Below the pieces are notes generated by a model, which saw only the letters and a program-made list of their open reading frames with translations, did no database searches and was not told where the DNA came from. From the NCBI RefSeq assembly GCF_030524025.1, contig NZ_JAUNHI010000001.1, positions 131,882 through 195,881 of the forward strand: 64,000 nt of DNA, read 5' to 3'. Source of the stretch: Actinomyces sp. Its GTDB lineage: Bacteria; Actinomycetota; Actinomycetes; Actinomycetales; Actinomycetaceae. A program made the translations under genes and the position numbers. The first letter of the stretch is position 1. Each line of letters opens with the position of its first letter. This document shows positions 17,423 to 29,011 of this stretch, one piece after another.

Positions 17423-18106
17423 ATGAGCACCCGTATCCTCGTCGTCGATGACGACACCGCCCTGGCAGAGATGATCGGCATCATGCTTGAGGCCGAGGGC
17501 TACACCCCGTCCTTCTGCGCCGACGGCGCCCGCGCCATGGACGTCTTCCACGACACCCGGCCTGACCTCGTCCTGCTCGACCTCATGCTCCCGGGTGTCG
17601 ACGGCGTCGAGATCTGCACGAAGTTGCGCGCCGAGTCCGATGTGCCCGTCATCATGCTCACCGCCCGGACCGACACCCAGGACGTCGTCGCGGGCCTCGA
17701 GGCCGGCGCCGACGACTACGTGACCAAGCCCTTCAAGTCCAAGGAGCTCCTCGCCCGCGTGCGCACCCGCCTGCGCCGCAACGTCGACGGCGGCAACGCC
17801 GAGCACGTGCGGGCCGGGGACCTGGACATCGACGTCGCCGGGCACCAGGTCAAGCGCGGCGACACCAAGATCGCCCTGACGCCCCTGGAGTTCGACCTCC
17901 TCGTCACCCTGGCGCGCACGCCGTGGAAGGTCTTCACCCGCGAGGAGCTGCTCGAGCAGGTCTGGGGCTACCAGCACGCGGCGGACACCCGCCTGGTCAA
18001 CGTCCACGTCCAGCGGCTGCGGGCCAAGATCGAGCACGACCCGGAGCACCCGGCGATCGTCGTCACCGTGCGCGGGGTCGGCTACCGCGCCGGCGAGCAG
18101 GCGTGA
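17423..18106 (+). CDS. mtrA: Two-component response regulator MtrA
   Basis: A 227-residue OmpR/PhoB-type regulator. The receiver domain has the acidic pocket D9-D10-D11 and phosphoacceptor D53 (LVLLDLMLPG), with T80 and K102 as switch residues. The C-terminal winged helix contains LTPLEFDLLVTLA and a GVGYRAG hairpin. MtrA controls cell division, cell-wall hydrolase and osmotic-response genes in actinobacteria. It is followed by the kinase gene mtrB (60-nt gap) and the lipoprotein gene lpqB, the invariant actinobacterial order. An AGGA lies 7 nt before the ATG. Confidence 0.96.
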   Translation: MSTRILVVDDDTALAEMIGIMLEAEGYTPSFCADGARAMDVFHDTRPDLVLLDLMLPGVDGVEICTKLRAESDVPVIMLTARTDTQDVVAGLEAGADDYVTKPFKSKELLARVRTRLRRNVDGGNAEHVRAGDLDIDVAGHQVKRGDTKIALTPLEFDLLVTLARTPWKVFTREELLEQVWGYQHAADTRLVNVHVQRLRAKIEHDPEHPAIVVTVRGVGYRAGEQA

Positions 18107-18166
18107 GCCCGGCCCAGCTCCCTCCGACCCACACGAACGGGTACCGACCGGCGTGAGGCAGCCCGC

Positions 18167-20041
18167 ATGAGCGAGCCCACCCCGACGCGCACCGGGATGC
18201 AGCCCCCGCGTCGTCCGGCCACCCCGGTCCGCGCCGTCCGGCGCAGCCTGGCCACCCGCATGGCCCTCATGGCCACCGTGGCCGGCGTCATCCTCATCGT
18301 CGTCCTGCTCAACGTCGTCAACTTGCGCATCGCCAACGCGGTGTATGAGGACCGCAAGGACACGATCCTCGTCGACGCCTGGGAGCGGGTGACCATCGCC
18401 CAGCAGGCCTTCGACGACTCCAGCGCCACCACCACCGACGAGGTCTCCTCCGTGGTCGAGGACGAGGTCGCCGACATCCGGCAGTCCTCCTCCGGGGCGG
18501 GGGTCGTCGGTGTGGTCATGAAGCGTTCCCCCCAGGAGTCGGCCCCGCAGATCATCAACGACGTCTCCACCGGTGAGGTGCCCCTGTCCCTGGTCACCGA
18601 CGAGCTGCGCGAGCGGGTGGCCTCCGGCTCGGACGGCAAGCAGTACTACGAGTGGGTGACCATCACCGACGAGGCGGGATCGGTGCCCGGCCTGGTCGTG
18701 GGCTCGCGGGTCTCGCTGCCGGTGGCGGGAACCTACGAGATGTACATCGTCTACTCCCTGGCCCCCGAGGAGCGGGTGATCGAGCGGACGACCAAGACCG
18801 TGTTCATCGCGGGAACCGGATTCCTGCTCATTCTCATCCTGGGGGTGTGGGCGCTGACCTGGCGGGTGCTCATCCCCATCAGGCGCACCTCCCTGGCCGC
18901 CCAGCGCCTGGCCGCCGGACGGCTCAACGAGCGCCTCGTCGTCCAGGGGGACGACGAGATCGCCGCCCTGTCGCGCTCCTTCAACGACATGGCCGCCTCC
19001 CTGGAGTCCCAGATCGAGGCCTGGGAGAACCTGTCGAAGGTCGAGAAGCTCTTCGTGTCGGACGTCTCCCACGAGCTGCGCACCCCCCTGGCCTCCATCC
19101 GCCTGGCCTCCGAGCAGATCTGGGCCGCTCGCGACGAGATCGAGGACCCCTTCGCCGCCCGCAGCATCGAGATCCTCATGCGCGAGGTCGACCGCTTCGA
19201 GGAGATGCTCTCCGACCTGCTGGAGATCTCCCGGATCGACTCCGGCCGGGTCCAGCTGCGCGCCGAGGACGCCGACCTGGTCGCCGTGCTGCGCGGCGTG
19301 CTCGACCTCGTCGCCGTGCACATCGAGGCCAAAGGCTCGCAGATCCGCATCGAGGCCCCCGCCGAGCCGGTCGTGGCGGAGGTCGACACGACCCGCGTCG
19401 AGAGGATCCTGCGCAACCTGGTCGTCAACGCCCTCGAGCACGCCGAGGGCTCACCCATCGACATCACGGTGGCCGCCGGGCAGGACGCCGTGGCCGTGCG
19501 CGTGCGCGACCACGGCGTGGGCATGAGCCCCGACGTCGTCAAGAAGGTCTTCGACCGGTTCTACCGCGCCGACCCCTCCCGGCGCCGCACCCTGGGCGGC
19601 ACCGGCCTGGGCCTGTCCATCTCCCTGGAGGACGCCTCACTCCACGGCGGGACGATCACCGCCTGGGGCTGGCCGGCCGACGGGGCGTCCTTCCTGCTGG
19701 TCCTTCCCCGGTCCCTGGGCCCGGGAGGCGCCCCGGGCACCTACACCCTTCCCGGGCCGCTGGACGTCGTCCCCGACGACGCCCCCGAGGTGGCGCGCGC
19801 CACCTCCCGCCGCGGGGGAGCCGCCGGCGAGGCCTCGGCCGCACCGGGCGGCACGCTGGCCCCGGCGCCGGCATCGCGACGCTCCGACGTCGTGCGCGAG
19901 TCCGGCCAGGAGACCGACACCCGGGACGGGGAGCAGGTGGCCGGTCCCCGTCGGGTGACCGTCGTGGGCCCCGGCGACGCACCCAGCGCACGCACGCCGG
20001 AGGACAACGGCGGCCGGGGCAGGCCGGAGGGGCGGCGGTGA
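18167..20041 (+). CDS. mtrB: Sensor histidine kinase MtrB
   Basis: A 624-residue membrane kinase and partner of MtrA. The first membrane helix is at about residues 28-50. An extracytoplasmic sensor of ~150 residues is followed by a second helix (VFIAGTGFLLILILGVWAL, about 211-230), a HAMP linker, then HisKA with H302 in VSDVSHELRTPLASIR. The ATPase domain has N-box NLVVNALEHAEG, then DHGVGM and GGTGLGLSI. The C-terminal ~110 residues are a Pro/Ala/Arg-rich disordered tail. The stop overlaps the lpqB start (GTGA), so lpqB is translationally coupled. Confidence 0.96.
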   Translation: MSEPTPTRTGMQPPRRPATPVRAVRRSLATRMALMATVAGVILIVVLLNVVNLRIANAVYEDRKDTILVDAWERVTIAQQAFDDSSATTTDEVSSVVEDEVADIRQSSSGAGVVGVVMKRSPQESAPQIINDVSTGEVPLSLVTDELRERVASGSDGKQYYEWVTITDEAGSVPGLVVGSRVSLPVAGTYEMYIVYSLAPEERVIERTTKTVFIAGTGFLLILILGVWALTWRVLIPIRRTSLAAQRLAAGRLNERLVVQGDDEIAALSRSFNDMAASLESQIEAWENLSKVEKLFVSDVSHELRTPLASIRLASEQIWAARDEIEDPFAARSIEILMREVDRFEEMLSDLLEISRIDSGRVQLRAEDADLVAVLRGVLDLVAVHIEAKGSQIRIEAPAEPVVAEVDTTRVERILRNLVVNALEHAEGSPIDITVAAGQDAVAVRVRDHGVGMSPDVVKKVFDRFYRADPSRRRTLGGTGLGLSISLEDASLHGGTITAWGWPADGASFLLVLPRSLGPGGAPGTYTLPGPLDVVPDDAPEVARATSRRGGAAGEASAAPGGTLAPAPASRRSDVVRESGQETDTRDGEQVAGPRRVTVVGPGDAPSARTPEDNGGRGRPEGRR

Positions 20042-21765
20042 GCCCGCGGGGAGGTGCGCCGCGGGAAGGACGGCGCGGCGGTGTGCCCCGCCGGTGGGTG
20101 CTGACCGCGCTGCCACTGGGCGCCGTCGGGCTGGGAGCCTGCGCCGGGGCGCCGCGCAGCGGCGACATCGGCGAGTCCGACGTCGTCGAGGTCGACGACT
20201 CGATGCTCGTCCAGACCGCCGCGGGCCCGGCCGAGGGAGCCACCCCCGAGCAGATCGTCTCGGGATTCCTGCGCGCCTGCGTGGCCGGATTCTTCGACGG
20301 CTTTGCCACCGCCCGCAGCTTCCTGCTCACCTCCGCGGCCGGCTCCTGGGACCCGGTGGACACCGTGCGGGTCTACCCCGGCTCGGAGGAGCCTGTGGTG
20401 ACCCGCGCACCCGATGGGTCGGTGCTGGTCGAGGCGGATCTGCTCGGCTCGGTCGGCGAGCACGGGATCTTCTCGGCGGCCGATGCCACGGGCTACTCCG
20501 AGACCTTCACCCTGGCCGTCGACGCCCACGGCCAGTGGCGCATCGCCACCCTGCTGCCCGGCGTGCTCGTGCCGGTCAGCGGGCTGTCGTCGAACTTCCG
20601 TGCCACGGCGCTGTACTTCCTGACCCCTGACCGGCAGCGGCTCGTCCCCGAGCTGCGCTGGCTGCCGCGCAGCTCCTTGCTGCCCAGACTCGTTGAGGCC
20701 TTCATCGCCGGGCCCTCGCCCTGGCTGGCCGGCGGGGTCGTCACCGCGCTGCCGGCGGGCGCCGCCCTCGAGGAGGAGGTCTCCGACCCCTCGGCCGGCA
20801 CGGTGACCGTGCGCCTGTCGGGGGGCCGGGCGCGGGTCCCCGATGAGGACCTGTCCCTCCTGGTGGCCCAGCTGTGGGAGAGCCTGCGCGAGGTCGACTC
20901 GGTGTCCCGGGTCAGCGTCTACCTCGACGGCGTGCCGCTGCCTCAGGCGGCGAGCCTGCCCGAGGTGGGCGCCTCCCCGGGTCCCCTGGTCGGGATGAGC
21001 GGGGGCAATGTCGTCCAGGGCACGAGCTCGACCCGGGCGACCCTGGTCGCCGCCGCGGCGCTGGGCACCACCGATGCCCGCCACCCCGCCCTGGGCACCG
21101 ACGGGAGCGTCTACGTCCTGTCGGCCTCGAGCCTGTTGCGGGCCGGTGCGGGACAGGCGGCCGCCAGCGCCATCCTGTCGGCGGGGGCGGCCGATGCGGC
21201 CGCAGGAGGGCTCCTGCCCCCCGTCGTGGACCGCCATGCCTGGGTGTGGACGGCTGCCGACGGGCGCCTGACCGTGGTCAACCATGTCGGCCAGCGGCCC
21301 GAGCTGTCCGTACCCTGGCTCGACGGCCGGGAGGTCATCGCCTTCGACCTGTCCGCGGAGTCGGCCCGCTGCGCCGTGCGGCACCGTGCGGGGCAGGACG
21401 AGCGGGTGTCGGTGGCCGTCGTGCGACGCGATGCCGACGGCGTCCCGGTGGGCCTGGGGGAGGCCCTCGACCTCGTCGGTGCCGATGGGGCCCAGACGAG
21501 CTCGGTGGTGTGGTACGACACGGTGAGCGTGGCCGTCCTGGCCCCCCACCGCCAGGACGAGGAGGTCCGGGACGTGCTGGTGCTGGAGGTCGCGGGCACC
21601 GCCTCGGCCACGGTCGGCGCCCGAGGCGCGGTGGCCATCGCCTCGGACCGGGTCGGCAAGGTGATGAGCCTGACCGACTCCTCGAACCGGGTCTGGCAGC
21701 GGTCCCGCACGACCTGGCGGGTCGTGGCGACCGACGTCACCGATGTCTCCTACCCGCTCGTGTGA
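20038..21765 (+). CDS. lpqB: Lipoprotein LpqB (GerMN domain), MtrAB accessory
   Basis: A 575-residue lipoprotein. A twin-arginine-like N-terminus (RRWVLTALPLGAVGLGAC) contains a lipobox with lipidated C35. A GerMN (sporulation/spore-germination-like) domain lies at about residues 190-310, followed by a beta-rich C-terminal LpqB domain (about 330-570). In actinobacteria LpqB interacts with the MtrB sensor region and modulates MtrA signalling. The GTG start overlaps mtrB by 4 nt. A 23-bp perfect inverted repeat begins 5 nt after the stop. Confidence 0.95.
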   Translation: MSPRGGAPREGRRGGVPRRWVLTALPLGAVGLGACAGAPRSGDIGESDVVEVDDSMLVQTAAGPAEGATPEQIVSGFLRACVAGFFDGFATARSFLLTSAAGSWDPVDTVRVYPGSEEPVVTRAPDGSVLVEADLLGSVGEHGIFSAADATGYSETFTLAVDAHGQWRIATLLPGVLVPVSGLSSNFRATALYFLTPDRQRLVPELRWLPRSSLLPRLVEAFIAGPSPWLAGGVVTALPAGAALEEEVSDPSAGTVTVRLSGGRARVPDEDLSLLVAQLWESLREVDSVSRVSVYLDGVPLPQAASLPEVGASPGPLVGMSGGNVVQGTSSTRATLVAAAALGTTDARHPALGTDGSVYVLSASSLLRAGAGQAAASAILSAGAADAAAGGLLPPVVDRHAWVWTAADGRLTVVNHVGQRPELSVPWLDGREVIAFDLSAESARCAVRHRAGQDERVSVAVVRRDADGVPVGLGEALDLVGADGAQTSSVVWYDTVSVAVLAPHRQDEEVRDVLVLEVAGTASATVGARGAVAIASDRVGKVMSLTDSSNRVWQRSRTTWRVVATDVTDVSYPLV

Positions 21766-21770
21766 CAAGA

Positions 21771-21831
21771 AGGTGCTCGGCGGAGTCGGTCACGCCGGCG
21801 ACGGCCGGGTGACCGACTCCGCCGAGCACCT
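21771..21831. terminator. Strong bidirectional hairpin between lpqB and hpf
   Basis: Two perfectly complementary 23-nt arms (21771-21793 and 21809-21831) flank a 15-nt loop. The left arm starts AGGTGCTCGGCGGAG. It begins 5 nt after the lpqB stop and ends 15 nt before the hpf stop, so it can terminate both convergent transcripts. There is no long T-run on either side, as usual in GC-rich actinobacteria. Confidence 0.85.
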
Positions 21832-21846
21832 CGTGGCAGGGCCCGG

Positions 21847-22497
21847 TTAGAGGACCTGGGCGTCCAGGCGGATGACCCCGTAGGTCCAGCCGTGGCGGTG
21901 GTAGACCGCGCAGGGCTGCTTGGTGGCCTTTTCGATGAACAGGTAGAAGGGGTGGCCGACCATCTCCATCTGGTAGAGCGCCTCGTCCACGGTCATCGGC
22001 ACCGCCTCGTGCAGCTTCTGGCGCACGATGACGGGGGAGTCGCCGAGCTGGGACTCCACGGCCACACCGGTCTGGGTGGGGGCCGAGGGGGAGTCCTCGA
22101 TGGGGGCGTCGCCGGTGTCGGGCACGACGATCTCCTCGGCGGCCGGCGGCGCGGCCGCAGCGACGGGCTCGGGCACCTCGACGATGTAACGGTGGTGGTC
22201 CTTCTTGCGGTCCCGTGCGCGGCGTAGACGCTCGGTCAGCTTGCCCATCGCGATGTCGAAGGCGGCGAAGCGGTCGGAGGAGCTGGCCTCGGCGCGGATG
22301 ATCGGGCCCTTGGAGATGACGGTGATCTCTGCGCGCTCGGCGGTGTCGGCCTGACGCGGGTTGCGCTCGTGGGTGATCTCGACCTCGACGCGTTGGACGC
22401 GGGGGTCGAGCTGCTCGACCTTGGTGGCCTTCTCCTCGACGTAGTCCCGTAGGCGAGAGCTGATCTCAGCGTTACGGCCGACGACGGTGATGTCCAT
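21847..22497 (-). CDS. hpf: Ribosome hibernation-promoting factor, long form
   Basis: A 216-residue long-form HPF. The N-terminal domain (about 1-105, starting MDITVVGRNAEISSRLRDYV) binds the 30S decoding region. An Ala/Pro-rich linker (about 115-150) connects to the C-terminal dimerisation domain (about 155-216, with RQKLHEAVPMTVDEALYQMEMVGH written in two conserved blocks and ending YGVIRLDAQVL). It joins 70S ribosomes into 100S dimers in stationary or stressed cells. The ATG at 22497 is the conserved start, with AGAAAGAGG upstream. The gene lies between lpqB and comF/secA, as in mycobacteria. The 223 bp upstream hold no gene. Confidence 0.95.
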   Translation of the reverse strand: MDITVVGRNAEISSRLRDYVEEKATKVEQLDPRVQRVEVEITHERNPRQADTAERAEITVISKGPIIRAEASSSDRFAAFDIAMGKLTERLRRARDRKKDHHRYIVEVPEPVAAAAPPAAEEIVVPDTGDAPIEDSPSAPTQTGVAVESQLGDSPVIVRQKLHEAVPMTVDEALYQMEMVGHPFYLFIEKATKQPCAVYHRHGWTYGVIRLDAQVL

Positions 22498-22720
22498 GGC
22501 TGGAACCTCTTTCTGGGGTTCTGATGATCCCCGGGGGGATGGGCTGAAGGACGCCCGCCGCACCTCGCGGCGGTCTCTGGATGGTCGTCCACCACCTCCT
22601 GAGTGCCGGGGCGCGAGGGCCGTCAGCGCCCTGTGCACGCCTGTGTGCGATGTCTCATAACCTACACCATCTGCGGTGATGCCGCCCTCCGGCGCGGGCC
22701 GGGTCGAGGTCACGTCCTGG

Positions 22721-23548
22721 TCACGCGGACCCGCCGGTGCTCTCGTGATCGGCGCGGGGGACGGCCGGCGGCAGGGTCGTGCCCCGCGACCCGCCGGGAG
22801 GCGGGGCGGCCGCCACGGCCAGGGCGCCGACCACCCGCGCCCCGGCGGCCTCCAGGGCGCGGGTACAGGCCCCCAGGGTGGCACCCGTGGTCACGACGTC
22901 GTCGACGAGCAGGACGGCCCGGCCGGCGACCTCGGCCAGGACGCGCGGGGGCACGGAGCGGTTGCGGCGCCGGCCGCGGGCCGAGGCGCCTGCCTGGTGC
23001 GCCGGTCCGGAGGCCCGGCGCAGCAGGTCGACGCTGAGCACGGCCGCGGGAGCATGGGGGCACCAGCCCCGGGCGGCGCCTTGCGCGACGGCGTCGGCCA
23101 GGTCGGCGGCCACGAGCCGCCCCCGCAGGCGGCGGGCCCTGCCCGAGGGCGCCGGGACGACCAGGAGCGGCCCGTCGCCGGCCTTCGCCGTCAGCCCGGC
23201 CGTCCCCAGTGACTGCGCCCACTGCCTCCCGGCCCGCCTGCCGACCTCGGCCATCACCTCATCGAGGTCCTCCCGCGCGCCGTTCTTCCAACGCAGGACG
23301 ATTGTGCGCACGGGGCCGACGTAGAGGGCCACCGAGCGCACGTCGAGCCCGCCGGCCGCATCGGCGCGCACGGGCAGGGGCGGGCCCCGCAGGAGGTCCC
23401 GGCAGTCGGGGCACAGGGCGGTGTCCCAGCACCCGCAGCCCGCACAGGTCGGGGGCAGGGCCAGCCGCAGCGCCGCCAGCAGCGCGGCGCCCAGGGACCC
23501 TCCCGACCGGTGGCGGCCGTCGGAGCGGGCAGGGGGAGCGGTGCTCAC
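22721..23548 (-). CDS. ComF family phosphoribosyltransferase-like protein
   Basis: A 275-residue ComF family protein. The N-terminal zinc ribbon [15 protein letters not shown] (about residues 37-51) is followed by a type I PRTase fold with the PRPP-binding loop [14 protein letters not shown] (about 206-219). In competent bacteria ComF supports DNA uptake; in actinobacteria without known competence the role is unresolved. The GTG at 23548 was chosen because upstream sequence lacks family resemblance; the exact start is uncertain. It is divergent from secA across 188 bp. Confidence 0.85.
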   Translation of the reverse strand: MSTAPPARSDGRHRSGGSLGAALLAALRLALPPTCAGCGCWDTALCPDCRDLLRGPPLPVRADAAGGLDVRSVALYVGPVRTIVLRWKNGAREDLDEVMAEVGRRAGRQWAQSLGTAGLTAKAGDGPLLVVPAPSGRARRLRGRLVAADLADAVAQGAARGWCPHAPAAVLSVDLLRRASGPAHQAGASARGRRRNRSVPPRVLAEVAGRAVLLVDDVVTTGATLGACTRALEAAGARVVGALAVAAAPPPGGSRGTTLPPAVPRADHESTGGSA

Positions 23549-23736
23549 GTCCGGCCCTCGGAGCCGGGGCGGACCGGGGCAGGGCGCCGGAGTGTCCCGG
23601 ACCTGATCACGATGAGCGATCCCACACGGTGGCGCCGAAGCGGCGCACGTACCATGAGGGGCGTCTGTGCCCGGCGGCGCCGGGCCCCGGTCCCGGCAGC
23701 CGTCAGGGCCCGCCACCAACAAGGGAGAGACCAAGC

Positions 23737-26571
<2,835 letters not shown>

Positions 26572-26600
26572 GCCGCCGGGCGCCGGACGGGCGCCGACCC

Positions 26601-27176
26601 TCATGCGATCTCCAGGTGGCTGAGCACCCACCTGCCCCGGTGCGCCACGAGGCGCGCCGCCGCCGCGCGCACCCGCGAGCCGTCGTCGAGCAGGACGGTG
26701 GCCTCGCAGGCCCCTCGGGTCACGGCCTGGGTGCGCACCGAGCGGGCGCGCATCCGGGAGGCCTGGGGGCGCGGACCCAGGAGGCGGCGGGCCAGCCCCG
26801 CCCGGCGGGCGAGGGCCTCGAAGAGCTCGGGGGTCGTCCAGCGGGCCAGCTGGTCGGCCGGCCGGTGCCCGGTGAGCACCTCGCAGGCCGCTTGGACGAT
26901 CGAGGCGGCGCTGCGGTCCGGGTCGGGCATCGTGGTCGGGGCCGGCTCGTGCGTGCGCCCGCGGCCCTGGGGGTCCTCGTGGGACAGGCGGGGCCGGAAC
27001 CGCATCCGGTCCCACTCGGTGCGGGGCTCGGAGGCGGTGAGCGTCGGGCGCTCAATGATCCTGCCCGCCGGGGTGCGCCGGGTCGCGCTCAGGGCCCGGA
27101 CGGCCGTGCCGCGGGCTCGCCGGGCAGGGTGGGTCGGGGCCGCGTCAGTGGTCAGGGCGGTGGGTGTCGCGGTCAT
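26601..27176 (-). CDS. Rv3235 family protein
   Basis: A 191-residue protein resembling the actinobacterial Rv3235 family. The variable Arg/Pro-rich N-terminal half leads to a conserved C-terminal domain (about residues 85-190): AASIVQAACEVLTGHRPADQL, TTPELFEALARRAGLARRL, then an SVRTQAV...CEATVLLDDGSRVRAAAARL strand pattern. It looks like a small alpha-plus-beta domain (SH3- or cystatin-like). Function unknown. It is convergent with secA (29-bp gap) and 41 nt downstream of the LysM protein gene, likely its cotranscribed partner. Confidence 0.8.
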   Translation of the reverse strand: MTATPTALTTDAAPTHPARRARGTAVRALSATRRTPAGRIIERPTLTASEPRTEWDRMRFRPRLSHEDPQGRGRTHEPAPTTMPDPDRSAASIVQAACEVLTGHRPADQLARWTTPELFEALARRAGLARRLLGPRPQASRMRARSVRTQAVTRGACEATVLLDDGSRVRAAAARLVAHRGRWVLSHLEIA

Positions 27177-27217
27177 CGTGGTGGTCCTGTCGGGTGTCGG
27201 TGTCGTGGAACGGTTGG

Positions 27218-27949
27218 TCAGCGGGAGGCGTACGAGGCCTGGTCCCCTCCCTGCTCGAGGGCGGGCATGGTCAGCGGGGTGCCGGGATGGATGAGGTCGG
27301 GGTCGGATCCGACCACCTCGGTGTTGGCGGCGTAGAGCTGGGGCCAGGCGTGGGCCACCTCGGCGTCCTGGGCGTCAGGACCCAGCACCTGGGCGGTGAT
27401 CGACCACAGGGACTCACCGGCCGACACGACGTGCTGGGAGTCGGCGGCCCCCTGCTGGGCCGGGTCGTCGACCGCCGGCCCGCTCCCGGGCGCCTGCGGG
27501 TCGGCGGTCGGCGCCTGTGCCGCGGGCGTCTCCTGGCTCGTCGTCGGCTGCCATCCCAGGTCATCGGTGCTGGGGTCGGGGTCGGCGGCCAGGGCCGGAG
27601 TGGCGGTCAGCCCGGCGACCAGGGCCCCGGCGGCGACCCGGCGCACGGCCGGGGCTCCCCAGCGGTGCAGCAGCGCCTGGGCCAGCGAGGCGCCCTGCCC
27701 CCGGTGTCCGCCGTGGGACGGTGCGGTCGCCGCTAGGGCGAGCAGGGCGGACAGCAGGTGCCAGGCGGCCCCGAGTGCCCCGGCCGCCGCGCCGAGCGTT
27801 GCCAGGCCGGCGGTCAGCTGGGACGAGCCCCACCAGGCGATGGGGGTTGACAGAAGCCCGTGAGCCCCGGCGGCGGTCCCGGCAGCGAGGGCGACGGTGA
27901 GCGCTGCGGAGACCGTGGCGATGGTGACGAGTTGAGTCGAGGAACGCAT
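27218..27949 (-). CDS. Exported LysM-domain protein
   Basis: A 243-residue protein. Hydrophobic segments occupy residues ~5-28, 40-75 and 100-122, the last resembling a signal-peptide region (ALVAGLTATPALAADP). A Pro/Ala/Gln-rich spacer precedes a C-terminal LysM domain (about 175-232: HVVSAGESLWSITAQVLG to DLIHPGTPLTMP) that binds peptidoglycan. No catalytic domain is present. It resembles small LysM proteins that partner with Rv3235-type genes. The start is the ATG at 27949. Confidence 0.82.
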   Translation of the reverse strand: MRSSTQLVTIATVSAALTVALAAGTAAGAHGLLSTPIAWWGSSQLTAGLATLGAAAGALGAAWHLLSALLALAATAPSHGGHRGQGASLAQALLHRWGAPAVRRVAAGALVAGLTATPALAADPDPSTDDLGWQPTTSQETPAAQAPTADPQAPGSGPAVDDPAQQGAADSQHVVSAGESLWSITAQVLGPDAQDAEVAHAWPQLYAANTEVVGSDPDLIHPGTPLTMPALEQGGDQASYASR

Positions 27950-27994
27950 GACACCCTCTAGCGCTGACGATCATGTTTGACGCTCTTAAAGGAT

Positions 27995-28009
27995 GGTCAA
28001 TATGTGACC
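27995..28009. promoter_or_regulatory. Short inverted repeat upstream of LysM gene
   Basis: GGTCA, five bases, then TGACC form a perfect 5-5-5 inverted repeat in the 161-bp gap between the divergent LysM gene and the hypothetical gene at 28111. A TTGACA hexamer (minus strand) overlaps the region just to its right. It could be an operator; only symmetry supports it. Confidence 0.25.
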
Positions 28010-28110
28010 TACTTGTCAAGACCCGTTGTGCGGGTGCGTGTGAGGAGGATGGTGCACGGTGGGAGGTGGGCCGGCTTGGCGGCGTCGACTGAGTGTGATG
28101 GGCTGTTCCC

Positions 28111-28662
28111 GTGAACTGGGACAGCCTCCTGGCAGACCTTGAGAGCCGCTTCGAGGCGGAGCGCCGGGCCGACTTGGCGGCGCAGTCGGCGGACCTGGCC
28201 GAGGCGGAGGTCTCGCGGATCAGGATGGCGGACCGGCTGCGTGGGGCGCCGGGCAGGCGTGTCCTGCTGCGGACGCGCTCGGGAGCGCACGTCGACGGCG
28301 TGGTGGTCCGGGCTGAGGACGGCTTCGTCCTGGTCGATGAGGGCGAGGGCCTTCAGGCCATCGTGCCCGTGGAGGCCTTGGCCATTGCCGGGCCGTTGCC
28401 GGGGCCGGCGCCGCGGGGCGAGACCTGGCGCACGCCCACCTTCCAGGGGGCGCTGCGCGAGCTGGCCCGCGTCGGGGCGCGGGTGCGCGTCGTCCTGTCA
28501 GGGGGCGAGCTGGTGGGGCGGATCGTACGCGTTGGTGCCGATTGGTTCGACGTCGTCGTCGATGCTGCAGAGGCGGGCGCGAGAAAATCCGCGACCGCGC
28601 CGGTCGACGGCGGCGTGGTCACGGTCGCTCTGGGAGCGGTCGAGGCGGTGCGCAGCCGCTGA
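28111..28662 (+). CDS. Conserved actinobacterial hypothetical protein
   Basis: A 183-residue protein I recognise only as a conserved actinobacterial hypothetical. An N-terminal helix (MNWDSLLADLESRFEAERRA) is followed by two similar beta-barrel-like modules, GRRVLLRTRSGAHVDGVVVRAEDGFVLVDE and ARVRVVLSGGELVGRIVRVGADWFDVVV. The internal duplication suggests a tandem SH3/Sm-like fold. No catalytic residues stand out. The start is a GTG; no clear ribosome site precedes it. It is convergent with the HTH gene. Confidence 0.65.
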   Translation: MNWDSLLADLESRFEAERRADLAAQSADLAEAEVSRIRMADRLRGAPGRRVLLRTRSGAHVDGVVVRAEDGFVLVDEGEGLQAIVPVEALAIAGPLPGPAPRGETWRTPTFQGALRELARVGARVRVVLSGGELVGRIVRVGADWFDVVVDAAEAGARKSATAPVDGGVVTVALGAVEAVRSR

Positions 28663-28682
28663 GGCGGCCGCACACCGCGGGG

Positions 28683-28901
28683 TCACTCCTCGGCGGCGCC
28701 CCGGGAGGCCACCATCTCACGGGTGGCGGCCAGCCGGCTCTGGACGTAGTCGTCGAAGGCGCTCTCCGGCACCCTCCACAGGTTACGGGCGCCGACCTGG
28801 ATGGCGGGCAGGTCGCCCGACTGGATGAGGGCGCGGACCCCCTGGGCGGACAGCTGGAGGCTCTCGGCAACTTCGGTGATGGTCAAGAACTTGTCCTTCA
28901 T
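28683..28901 (-). CDS. Excisionase-family helix-turn-helix protein
   Basis: A 72-residue MerR/excisionase-type DNA-binding protein: FLTITEVAESLQLSAQGVRALIQSGDLPAIQVGARNLWRVPESAFDDYV is the complete winged HTH, here covering residues 5-53. There is no integrase or other mobile gene nearby, so it is more likely a chromosomal regulator than a phage excisionase. It is divergent from the SAF/CpaE-like pair and could regulate it. GACAAT stands 6 nt before the ATG, a near match to the leaderless pattern. Confidence 0.85.
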   Translation of the reverse strand: MKDKFLTITEVAESLQLSAQGVRALIQSGDLPAIQVGARNLWRVPESAFDDYVQSRLAATREMVASRGAAEE

Positions 28902-29011
28902 GGCAGGATTGTCTCATTGCGTAGCCATACGCGCCATCCCTGAACATCCCTGCGGGCTCCCAAAGCACTGAAGCGGCGGCCCCTGGGTTGAGTGCCACGG
29001 AGGAGGAGCCC

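Noticed and set aside
17144-19441. Minus-strand frame of 765 codons opposite mtrA-mtrB
   Set aside because: Shadow of two unambiguous two-component genes; Gly/Asp/His-rich noise.
28683-28901. Excisionase-like HTH taken as evidence of a prophage or integrative element
   Set aside because: No integrase, attachment-site repeats or phage genes nearby; this small HTH type is common as a chromosomal regulator.
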